Shown: in pieces, positions 1-4,888 of the stretch
How positions within the stretch are numbered: the stretch's first letter is position 1
Layout of the letters: each line of letters begins with the position of its first letter
Source: Acidobacteriota bacterium
Lineage (GTDB): Bacteria > Acidobacteriota > Polarisedimenticolia > JAPUIV01
Assembly: GCA_027296665.1 (NCBI GenBank)
Contig: JAPUIV010000244.1
Location: 1 to 5,654, forward strand
Direction: 5' to 3'
Length of the DNA stretch: 5,654 nt
The notes under the pieces: model-generated
Databases searched by the model: none
What the model was told of the DNA's origin: nothing
What the model saw: the letters and a program-made list of their open reading frames with translations, nothing else
Position numbers and translations under genes: made by a program

Positions 1-1366
1 GGGTTTCCACCCGGCGGAGGCTGCCGGCCCGGGTCAGGTCGGCGAGCCTCGCCTCGATCTTCCCCTCTCCCCAGCCGGTGAGCCGGCAAACCGCGGCCGC
101 CGTGGCGTCTCCCGGCGGGAGTGATACAACGAACTCGAGGAGGAGGTCGCGGGCGGCGGGCGAATCCATTCGTTCCAGATGGCGGCGAACGGCGGCGGGA
201 AATCCCTTGTGCTTCACCGGCCGGTTATCAAGAATTCTTCCGCCGCCGATGGTGGTCGGCGGGGAGTAGCGCCGGAGGATGAACCGATCGCCATGCAACG
301 CCACCACCGGACGCTCCAGCCGGATCTGGGCGAACCCGGAACTCCCCGGCGCCAGATCGGATCGTTCCAGCAGTTTCACCCTGCCCATCACCTCGGTGGT
401 TCCGTGGTGGAAACGAACGCGCTGGAGGTTCTTGAGCGGCGCGGCGGCGGTGGAAAGAAGTTCCAGTCGAAGATCAAACAGATGGCCGGGGGCGAACAGG
501 CCGGCGGGAGCCAGAAGATTCCCCCTCTGCACCTGGGCCACCTCCACACCGTGCAGGTTGACGGCGGTCCTCTGCCCCGCCCGGGCGACCTCGACGGTCC
601 GCCCGTGCACCTGGAGGCCGCGGATCCGGGCCACCCGATCGGACGGCAGGATCCCGACATCCTGGCCGACCCGAAGGCGGCCGCCGAGCAGGGTGCCGGT
701 CACCACGGTGCCGAAGCCGCGCATGCTGAAGGATCGATCCACCGGCAGCCGCGCCGTGCCCGCCGCGTTCCTGGGCGGGGTTTCGGCGGCGAGACGCCGG
801 AAGGCCTCCACCAGTTCGGGTATCCCCTCGCCGGTGCGGGAGCTGACCGGCAGGATGGGGGCCGATTCCAGGAAGGTCCCGCGGAGGAACTCGCCGAGTT
901 CCAGCCGCACCAGATCGGCGATCTCCCCATCCACCAGATCGGTTTTGGTGATGGCGACCAGGCCGCGTTCGATGCCGAGCAGACGGCAGATGGCGAAATG
1001 TTCGCGGGTCTGCTGCCGGATCGACTCGTCGGCGGCGACCACCAGTAGGACCAGGTCGATGCCGCCCGCGCCGGCTAGCATGTTCTTGACGAACCGTTCA
1101 TGGCCGGGGACGTCCACGAAGGCCAGGTGGGTGTTGCCGCCGAGATCCATGTCGGCGAAACCCAGATCGATGGTGATGCCCCGCTCCTTCTCCTCCTTGA
1201 GGCGATCGGGGTCGATCCCCGTCAGGGTCCGGACGAGCGCCGTCTTGCCGTGATCGATATGTCCCGCGGTGCCGGCGACCAGGTATTTCGGGCCGGGGCC
1301 GCCGGTCCGTTCGCCCGCGCTTTCCGCCTCAATCCCGGGATCCGTACTGCTTGTGGAATTCCTCAT
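1..1366 (-). CDS. selB: Selenocysteine-specific translation elongation factor SelB, C-terminus cut by window start
   Basis: SelB is the cytoplasmic GTPase that delivers selenocysteinyl-tRNA(Sec) to ribosomes at UGA codons marked by a SECIS element. The 455 residues in the window show all G motifs: G1 GTAGHIDHGKT (32-42), G2 ERGITIDLGFA (61-71), G3 DVPGHE (85-90), G4 TKTD (140-143), and an SSRTGEG stretch at the G5 position. EF-Tu-like beta-barrel domains II and III follow (MRGFGTVVTGTLLGG; later a FILRRYSPPTTIGGG stretch), then the start of the winged-helix region (RLTGWGEGKIEARLADL). SelB is usually about 600-640 residues, so roughly the last 150-180, with the SECIS-binding winged helices, lie outside. 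I saw no frameshift in the stretches I translated. ATG at 1366 is the only canonical in-frame start before the P-loop; it overlaps the preceding DUF507 gene by 38 nt, lacks a good Shine-Dalgarno, and adds about 25 residues before the usual SelB start. Identity is very sure, the start is not. Confidence 0.95.
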   Translation of the reverse strand, partial: MRNSTSSTDPGIEAESAGERTGGPGPKYLVAGTAGHIDHGKTALVRTLTGIDPDRLKEEKERGITIDLGFADMDLGGNTHLAFVDVPGHERFVKNMLAGAGGIDLVLLVVAADESIRQQTREHFAICRLLGIERGLVAITKTDLVDGEIADLVRLELGEFLRGTFLESAPILPVSSRTGEGIPELVEAFRRLAAETPPRNAAGTARLPVDRSFSMRGFGTVVTGTLLGGRLRVGQDVGILPSDRVARIRGLQVHGRTVEVARAGQRTAVNLHGVEVAQVQRGNLLAPAGLFAPGHLFDLRLELLSTAAAPLKNLQRVRFHHGTTEVMGRVKLLERSDLAPGSSGFAQIRLERPVVALHGDRFILRRYSPPTTIGGGRILDNRPVKHKGFPAAVRRHLERMDSPAARDLLLEFVVSLPPGDATAAAVCRLTGWGEGKIEARLADLTRAGSLRRVET

Positions 1367-1613
1367 CGTAGTATTTGCGGAACAGGATCTCCCATTCCTG
1401 GCTTCCTTCCGGGATCAGCCGCTTCTGCGATACGATCTTATGGCGCACGGCCGCTTCCATCCGTTCCTCCCGGGCCGCCTCGTCCTTCAGGATCTTGACG
1501 ATCCGCATCCGGATCTCGGCGCTCTCCGATAGAAACTCGACGTCGGGCCGGGACCGCAGGAGGTCGAGGAACAGGTGCGAAAGGTGCACCATTCGTTCGT
1601 GGCTCAGCTTCAT
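1329..1613 (-). CDS. DUF507 family protein, second of a tandem pair
   Basis: This small protein (94 aa) of unknown function matches the DUF507 family as I remember it: an MKLS-type N-terminus (MKLSHERMVHLSHLFLDLL), a charged helical middle (EIRMRIVKILKDEAAREE), and the conserved C-terminal block IPEGSQEWEILFRKYYDEEF. It looks soluble, mostly helical and highly charged, with no signal peptide, membrane segment or metal motif. It aligns along its whole length with the DUF507 gene just upstream, so the two look like diverged duplicates. The start at 1613 is supported by TGAGGA six nt upstream; that TGA is itself the stop codon of the upstream gene, a sign of translational coupling. Its own 3' end overlaps the selB start by 38 nt. 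The family has no established role that I know of; co-expression with selB is inferred from the overlap. Confidence 0.85.
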   Translation of the reverse strand: MKLSHERMVHLSHLFLDLLRSRPDVEFLSESAEIRMRIVKILKDEAAREERMEAAVRHKIVSQKRLIPEGSQEWEILFRKYYDEEFHKQYGSRD

Positions 1614-1619
1614 CGATTT

Positions 1620-1625
1620 TCCTCA
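1620..1625 (-). promoter_or_regulatory. Shine-Dalgarno TGAGGA overlapping a stop codon
   Basis: On the minus strand TGAGGA sits six nt before the ATG at 1613. Its first three bases are the stop codon of the upstream DUF507 gene. A ribosome terminating there is already positioned to restart on the second gene, which argues that the two small proteins are made in a fixed ratio from one transcript. Confidence 0.7.
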
Positions 1626-1901
1626 GAGGGGGAACTTCTTCTCCTTGGCCAGTTTCTTTTTGATCATCCGGAACATCTCGTGGTACTGGATCTCCCCACT
1701 CGCCATCTCCTCCGAGTGGGTCCGCAAAATCTCGTGCACCTCGCCATCCAACGCCTCCTCGGCATCGATGTTCTCCTGGAGAATCCGGACCAGTTCGGCC
1801 GTGATCTCTTCTCCCGATTCCGTCCGGACGAGCCGCCCGGCCTCCAGTTCCCGGACGATCCGGGCGGCGATCTGCTCCATCTGTACCCTCCGGAGACGCA
1901 T
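1623..1901 (-). CDS. DUF507 family protein, first of a tandem pair
   Basis: A 92-residue DUF507-type protein of unknown function. It begins MRLRRVQMEQIAARIVREL, matching the M-(R/K)-L start of the family, and continues with a strongly acidic and basic helical body (ILQENIDAEEALDGEVHEIL) and a lysine-rich tail (MIKKKLAKEKKFPL). No membrane segment or signal peptide is visible. It is colinear with the following DUF507 gene but clearly diverged from it, including loss of the EGSxEW-type block, which is replaced by ASGEIQYHEMF. Two starts are possible: ATG at 1901, with GAGGAG ten nt upstream, and ATG at 1880 (residue 8), with a better-placed GGAGG. I prefer 1901 because family members begin with MRL or MKL. 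It lies 90 nt downstream of the sigma-factor gene and nine nt before the next gene. Confidence 0.82.
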   Translation of the reverse strand: MRLRRVQMEQIAARIVRELEAGRLVRTESGEEITAELVRILQENIDAEEALDGEVHEILRTHSEEMASGEIQYHEMFRMIKKKLAKEKKFPL

Positions 1902-1949
1902 CAGGGTGTCACTCCTCGAGCTGCCTGGCAGTGAAACGGTTTCTTCATG

Positions 1950-1958
1950 ATCATAGCA
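1950..1958 (-). promoter_or_regulatory. Candidate extended -10 promoter for the DUF507-selB genes
   Basis: The minus strand reads TGCTATGAT, an extended -10 element (TGn followed by TATGAT, five of six matches to TATAAT), about 50 nt before the first DUF507 start. No convincing -35 box lies at 16-18 nt, which extended -10 promoters do not strictly need. It would let the DUF507 pair and selB be transcribed apart from the sigma gene. It is a pattern match only, in a short 90-nt gap. The same gap also holds small inverted repeats (GAAACGGTTTC, ATGATCAT) and no T-tracted terminator. Confidence 0.35.
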
Positions 1959-1991
1959 CAGAGGATCGAGGGGACTGTCTGGAAGGATGGG

Positions 1992-2984
1992 TCAGGAGAG
2001 GATGCGCAGCCGGGAGCGGAACAGGGTCGGGGCGCGGCCATTCAGCGGCCGGGAATGCACGAGGCCCCGGTGGCATTTCGTGAGGGTCTTCATCATTCTC
2101 CGCTTGGCCTGGAATTCGATCTGCCGGACGCGTTCCCGGCTGACACCCATTTTCTCACCGATCTGTTTCAAGGTGAAGGTCTTGCCGCTGCGCAGCCCGA
2201 ACCGATTGATGATGACCGTCTGTTCCTGGGTGTTCAGGCCTTTCATGGCCAGCCGGATCAGGGTCTGGCTCTCCTGTTTGATCAACTGCTCCTCGGGGCT
2301 GACCATTCTTCCGTCGATCAGGTAGTCCGAGATCGGGGTGTCCCGTTCCTTGCCGACCTTCTCGTCGAGGGACAGCTCGCGCAGCCGCAACTGCAGAACC
2401 CGATCGAGCTTGGAGAGGGTGCTTTGCAACTCCTCGCAGATCTCCTCCCGCCTCGGCTGCCGGCCCAGGGTGCGGGAGAGCTTTCTTTCGGTGTTGCGGA
2501 TGGCACGGAACTTCTTCATCTGGTAATTTGGAATCCGGACCAGGCTGGAATGCTGGGAGAGGGCTTTGAGGATCGATTTCCGGATCCACCAGATCGCGTA
2601 GGTGATGAACTTGGTGCCGCGGCGATGGTCATAGCGGTGCGCCGCCTGGATCAGCCCGATGTTCCCCTCGTTGAGGAGATCCTCGAAGGGGAGCCCGAGG
2701 TTCCTGTACTCCCCGGCAATCTTGACCACGAAGCTGAGGTTGGATTCGACGAGATCGTTGAGACAGGGAGGCGCCGTTTTTCGAAGGCCGTTGGTCCTTC
2801 CGGTGCCGTTGGCGGTGCCGTTGAGCTTGCCATTGGCCGCGCCGTTCTTCTGGCCCAGTTTCCTGGCCTTATGAACCGCGCTGGCAATCGCCTGCTCCTC
2901 CTCCTTGGTCAGGAGGGGAAAGGCGCTGATTTCGGAGAGGTAACGGGATATGGAGTAACTTCTTTCGTAGGGTCTGCTGCCCAT
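1992..2984 (-). CDS. RNA polymerase sigma factor, sigma-70 family (RpoD/RpoS-like, group 2), with Asn-Gly repeat linker
   Basis: This 330-residue sigma factor directs core RNA polymerase to a promoter set. Region 1.2 is RYLSEISAFPLLTKEEE (14-30); there is no region 1.1. Region 2 spans about 78-146, with DLVESNLSFVVKIA (2.1), LPFEDLLNEGNIGLIQA (2.2) and FITYAIWWIRKSIL (2.3-2.4). Region 3 follows (EEICEELQSTLSKLDRVL), then region 4 with the -35-reading helix TLKQIGEKMGVSRERVRQIE. Between 1.2 and 2.1 lies an inserted low-complexity linker with five Asn-Gly pairs (47-66). About 30 basic residues trail region 4. Length and the missing 1.1 fit an accessory, RpoS-type factor rather than the housekeeping RpoD, but I cannot say it is RpoS. 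ATG at 2984 is preceded by AGAGG at four nt. The 5' leader holds a large hairpin and candidate promoters, so expression may be controlled before translation. Confidence 0.93.
   Translation of the reverse strand: MGSRPYERSYSISRYLSEISAFPLLTKEEEQAIASAVHKARKLGQKNGAANGKLNGTANGTGRTNGLRKTAPPCLNDLVESNLSFVVKIAGEYRNLGLPFEDLLNEGNIGLIQAAHRYDHRRGTKFITYAIWWIRKSILKALSQHSSLVRIPNYQMKKFRAIRNTERKLSRTLGRQPRREEICEELQSTLSKLDRVLQLRLRELSLDEKVGKERDTPISDYLIDGRMVSPEEQLIKQESQTLIRLAMKGLNTQEQTVIINRFGLRSGKTFTLKQIGEKMGVSRERVRQIEFQAKRRMMKTLTKCHRGLVHSRPLNGRAPTLFRSRLRILS
2787..2852 (-). repeat. Imperfect 12-bp in-frame tandem repeat encoding Asn-Gly units
   Basis: On the plus strand GCCGTT (once GCCATT) recurs at 2805, 2817, 2829 and 2841, exactly 12 bp apart, with one more copy at 2787, 18 bp away. 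Within the sigma-factor gene this encodes Asn-Gly every four residues (47, 51, 55, 59) and then at 65. The filler between copies is rich in Ala, Thr, Leu and Lys. The unit length keeps the reading frame, so repeat number could vary without breaking the gene. Confidence 0.85.
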
Positions 2985-3008
2985 GAAGCCTCTAGTACTT
3001 CCCCGTAA

Positions 3009-3054
3009 AAATTCCCGGTTGGATTACCGATACCTGCGATCGGTCCGGGAATTT
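3009..3054. terminator. Large hairpin with T-tracts on both sides: bidirectional terminator or sigma-leader attenuator
   Basis: AAATTCCCGG (3009-3018) and CCGGGAATTT (3045-3054) form a perfect 10-bp outer stem, and ACCGAT (3026-3031) with ATCGGT (3039-3044) forms a six-bp inner stem with a seven-nt loop; a seven-nt bulge lies on one side. On the plus strand the stem is followed by a T-rich run (TTTCTTTTG); on the minus strand its last arm runs into TTTTT. On the minus strand it ends about 25 nt before the sigma start codon. That is too close for another promoter, so readthrough would be needed to express the gene from upstream. Confidence 0.65.
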
Positions 3055-3057
3055 CTT

Positions 3058-3087
3058 TTGACTTGCCGGCCCCTGTCTGAATACAAT
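3058..3087 (+). promoter_or_regulatory. Strong-looking sigma-70 promoter firing away from the sigma gene
   Basis: TTGACT (3058-3063) and TACAAT (3082-3087) are each five of six matches to the -35 and -10 consensus, separated by 18 bp. Transcription would start near 3094 and run rightward through the intergenic region, where I see no plus-strand gene. Any product would be a noncoding RNA antisense to the leader of the sigma transcript. The match is good, but an expressed product is unproven. Confidence 0.45.
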
Positions 3088-3273
3088 TTCGTGATTAATC
3101 GGCTACCGGATCGGGCACAGGTTGGAATTCTTGAGATGAGTACCGGGTATGCCGATATCTGCACTGTTTACCCCGCTCAGACAATTTCAGCATCTGGATC
3201 AGGTTCCTGGTCCCACGCTGTTGCCGGGCGATAGGCCACCGGTGCGGGCCGTTGAGTTGTCCGTGACTGTCCC

Positions 3274-3302
3274 AGATTACGCTAATCCGGCTATTCTGTC
3301 AA
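3274..3302 (-). promoter_or_regulatory. Candidate sigma-70 promoter for the sigma-factor gene
   Basis: The minus strand carries a perfect -35 box, TTGACA (3302-3297), then a 17-bp spacer and TAATCT (3279-3274). The -10 matches only three of six positions, but these are the important first two and last. A transcript would start near 3267 and carry a leader of about 280 nt that includes the terminator-like hairpin at 3009-3054. Confidence 0.45.
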
Positions 3303-3363
3303 GAGGTTTCTGCTGTTTCACTGTCTATGGAAACCCGTATGGACTAAGGGTTTCCAGAAACTC
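3303..3363. repeat. Nested inverted repeats built on GTTTC/GAAAC
   Basis: TGGAAACCC (3328-3336) and GGGTTTCCA (3348-3356) are a perfect nine-bp inverted repeat around an 11-nt loop. An outer pair, GAGGTTTCTG (3303-3312) with CAGAAACTC (3355-3363), pairs apart from one bulged G and shares two bases with the inner arm. A further GTTTC occurs at 3315-3319, giving five copies of GTTTC/GAAAC in about 60 nt. No T-tract follows on either strand, so it is not a simple terminator. It could be a regulator-binding site or a structured RNA. Confidence 0.55.
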
Positions 3364-3387
3364 GCCGGCGGGACCAAAAGACCCCTT

Positions 3388-3416
3388 AGGATATTAAAAG
3401 GATCGAAACTAGTAAA
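3388..3416 (-). promoter_or_regulatory. Second candidate minus-strand promoter, with palindrome at its -35 box
   Basis: TTTACT (3416-3411) and TATCCT (3393-3388) lie 17 bp apart, four of six matches each. The perfect 10-bp palindrome GTAAATTTAC (3412-3421) overlaps the -35 box and could be an operator. A short hairpin, GGGGTC/GGTCCC around TTTT (3385-3370), follows the presumed start. Transcripts would run through the nested GTTTC/GAAAC repeats toward the sigma gene. The composition is AT-rich here, so chance matches are more likely. Confidence 0.3.
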
Positions 3417-3425
3417 TTTACGAGG

Positions 3426-3450
3426 AAAAAACAGGGCCGAAAAACCGGGG
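3426..3450 (-). terminator. Weak T-run terminator after the rhomboid gene
   Basis: Starting about 23 nt after the rhomboid stop codon the minus strand has a C-rich run, TTTTT (3444-3440), CGGCCCTG, then TTTTTT (3431-3426). Only a three-bp stem (CCG/CGG) precedes the last T-run, so as an intrinsic terminator it is weak. It could serve as a pause or a partial terminator. Confidence 0.25.
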
Positions 3451-3472
3451 GAAAGGAGTCGATGGAAACTTC

Positions 3473-4216
3473 TCAGTGCACGGAATCGTGGGGATCATGA
3501 TCCCTACCGCGGTCGCGGTTATCGAGAACGCGGAACCGTCTTCGCCGGATCTTCCAACGAATACTCGCGAAGATGCCGGTGAGGCCGCCGCCCCGGCGGA
3601 GGTACAGGTAGCCGAACAGCATCCCGCCCAGATGGGCCCAGTGGGCGATCCCGTCGCCTCCCGTCTGCTGCAGATTGACCACCGAGAGGAACTCGATTCC
3701 GGCCGCGATCCAGACGAGGTGGCGTGCCTGGATCGGGATGATCAGCCAGAGCAGGATCACCCGCCGCGGGAACAGCATGCCGAAGGCGAGCAGGACGCCG
3801 AAGATCGCGCCCGAGGCGCCGATGCTGCGGCTGTCGAAATCGAAAACGGCGGTGGTGATCGCCGCTCCGAGTCCGCAGATCACGTAATAGCTCAGGAACT
3901 TCCGCGAGCCCCAGAACTTCTCCAGCTCCGATCCGAACATCCACAGCATCAGCATGTTGAGCAGGATGTGGAAGACGCTGCCGTGCAGAAACATGTAGGT
4001 GATCGGCTGCCAGATCCAGAGCTTGGTCAGAACCAGATGGGGAGACAGGCCGAAAATGAGCCAAAAGGTACCGAGCCCCGTCCGGCTGGAAACCTGGATG
4101 ATTTGCTGCAGGAAGAAGACCGCGACGTTGGCGATGATCAACGCCTTGACCACCGGAGTGATGCGGGGCCCGATCTGGATCGATTGCCGCGAGGTGAAGG
4201 GAGGGCGACCGTACAT
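3473..4216 (-). CDS. Rhomboid family intramembrane serine protease
   Basis: Rhomboids cut transmembrane substrates inside the lipid bilayer with a Ser-His dyad. In this 247-residue protein the nucleophile is S135 in GASGAIFG (133-140), and the catalytic His is most likely H195 in IAHWAHLGGMLFG, by analogy with GlpG. The conserved H83 and N87 of HILLNMLMLWMFG match the oxyanion region of GlpG. About six hydrophobic segments can be seen: 22-42, 66-78, 81-95, 106-125, 137-160 and 167-181, with another near 194-206. The C-terminus is a basic cytoplasmic-looking tail (KIRRRRFRVLDNRDRGR). Substrates cannot be told from sequence. The start at 4216 lacks a Shine-Dalgarno; the coding frame stays open upstream to the stop codon of the HNH gene, which is in the same frame. 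It is probably the last gene of the ddl-HNH-rhomboid group. Confidence 0.93.
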   Translation of the reverse strand: MYGRPPFTSRQSIQIGPRITPVVKALIIANVAVFFLQQIIQVSSRTGLGTFWLIFGLSPHLVLTKLWIWQPITYMFLHGSVFHILLNMLMLWMFGSELEKFWGSRKFLSYYVICGLGAAITTAVFDFDSRSIGASGAIFGVLLAFGMLFPRRVILLWLIIPIQARHLVWIAAGIEFLSVVNLQQTGGDGIAHWAHLGGMLFGYLYLRRGGGLTGIFASIRWKIRRRRFRVLDNRDRGRDHDPHDSVH

Positions 4217-4263
4217 GGAAATAGTTACGACCCGGGCGGGGGGAAGGTTCCGTTCGGGGCGGT

Positions 4264-4269
4264 CCTCCT
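4264..4269 (-). promoter_or_regulatory. Perfect AGGAGG Shine-Dalgarno without a start codon at normal distance
   Basis: AGGAGG overlaps the TAG stop of the HNH gene. No ATG, GTG or TTG follows within 5-12 nt in any frame; the rhomboid ATG is 47 nt further on and has no ribosome-binding site of its own. Either the site holds ribosomes for reinitiation downstream, or the rhomboid starts earlier at an unusual codon. Confidence 0.5.
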
Positions 4270-4849
4270 ATTCGAGCTCGATGTTCCAGTAGGCGAAATC
4301 GAGATAGTTCTTCCAGGATTCGTACCTGGATCCGGTCAGGGTGAACCGCATCAACGGATGCCATCTCGGTTTGACCGGCGGCCGGATCAACTTCATGCCG
4401 GTCTCATGCGGTAGGCGGTTCCCCTTGTGGGAATTGCAGTCGACGCAGCAGCATACCACGTTCTCCCAGATCGACTTTCCGCCGCGGGACAGCGGCACGA
4501 CATGGTCGAGATTGAGCTCCCGGGTCGGGAGCTTCTTGCCGCAGTACTGGCACCGGTTGCGGTCTCGGAAGAAGATGTTCCGCCGGGTGAACCTGATCTG
4601 GTGGCGCGGCAGCTTGTCGAAATCGACGAGAAGAACGACGCGGGGAACTTTGATCCGGAGGTAGGGCGTACTGATGTAATCGTCGTTCGGCTGCACCGGG
4701 ATATCCCGCCAGTTTTCGAAATCGTAGGTGCGGTAGTCGGGATCGACCACACGGACCTGTCCCTTGTAGAGCAGACAAAAGGCGTGCCGGAGCGAGGTGA
4801 CGTGAACGGCCTGGTACAGGCGGTTCAGAACGAGGACGCTACTGTTCAT
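4268..4849 (-). CDS. HNH endonuclease domain protein (McrA-like, stand-alone)
   Basis: A 193-residue protein of the widespread stand-alone HNH type. The N-terminal domain (about 1-80) begins SVLVLNRLYQAVHVTSLRHAF, a sequence typical of this family, whose role is not established. The HNH domain covers about 90-145: zinc ligands C100-x2-C103 (CQYC) and C135-x2-C138 (CVDC), catalytic H116 in LNLDHVVPLSRGG, N130 in WENVV, and H141 in CNSHKGN. All key residues are present, so it should be an active metal-dependent DNA nuclease. I see no partner methylase, toxin-antitoxin gene or phage gene, which argues against a restriction or defence cassette in this window. ATG at 4849 has AGGAGA 12 nt upstream, a little far. 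It starts 40 nt after the ligase stop and ends 51 nt before the rhomboid, in the rhomboid's frame. Confidence 0.9.
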   Translation of the reverse strand: MNSSVLVLNRLYQAVHVTSLRHAFCLLYKGQVRVVDPDYRTYDFENWRDIPVQPNDDYISTPYLRIKVPRVVLLVDFDKLPRHQIRFTRRNIFFRDRNRCQYCGKKLPTRELNLDHVVPLSRGGKSIWENVVCCCVDCNSHKGNRLPHETGMKLIRPPVKPRWHPLMRFTLTGSRYESWKNYLDFAYWNIELE

Positions 4850-4888
4850 GGCCAGGGGACTCTCCTTTCCCGCGTTGAATGGTCCAGG

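Larger units (their letters stand above)
2985..3472. other. 488-nt intergenic region without a credible gene
   Basis: This gap separates the rhomboid gene from the sigma-factor gene. Short plus-strand frames at 2983-3234 and 3149-3397 have no ribosome-binding site, no recognisable motif and no protein-like composition, so I do not call them. The stretch is visibly richer in A and T than the flanking genes and carries several inverted repeats and promoter-like pairs, listed separately. I looked for tRNA, tRNA-Sec, SRP RNA, 6S RNA and riboswitch signatures and recognised none with confidence. Confidence 0.8.

Noticed and set aside
179..1048. 289-codon plus-strand frame opposite selB
   Set aside because: Antisense to the SelB GTPase and barrel domains; composition is His-, Gly- and Gln-rich with no motif.
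1860..1880. Later start (ATG at 1880) for the first DUF507 gene
   Set aside because: Its ribosome-binding site is better placed, but the MRL N-terminus at 1901 aligns with the MKL of the paralogue and with the family, so 1901 is preferred, though not certain.
1947..3008. Long plus-strand open frame opposite the sigma factor (353 codons)
   Set aside because: It lies fully antisense to a clear sigma-70 gene, has no recognisable domain, and is the kind of open antisense frame GC-rich genes produce.
3191..3206. TPP-riboswitch-like string GAACCTGATCCAGATG on the minus strand
   Set aside because: It resembles the conserved GAACCTGATCTGG of the THI element, but the CTGAGA part does not precede it (a CTGAG follows instead), the closing stem is missing, and no thiamine gene is downstream.
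3181..3290. Minus-strand GCCCGGCAAC resembling a piece of the SAM-I riboswitch
   Set aside because: The surrounding helices and the GGTGC and AATTCC parts expected for SAM-I are absent; a ten-base match alone is chance level in GC-rich DNA.
2983..3397. Small plus-strand frames in the intergenic region
   Set aside because: No ribosome-binding site, no motif, and they run across inverted repeats and promoter candidates.
3476..4414. 312-codon plus-strand frame spanning the rhomboid and HNH genes
   Set aside because: Antisense to two well-supported genes; very acidic, His/Gln-rich product without domain features.
4268..4849. HNH nuclease as part of a restriction or defence island
   Set aside because: No methyltransferase, ATPase, recombinase or phage gene accompanies it; its neighbours are ddl and a rhomboid, and this HNH type is common in ordinary chromosomal settings.
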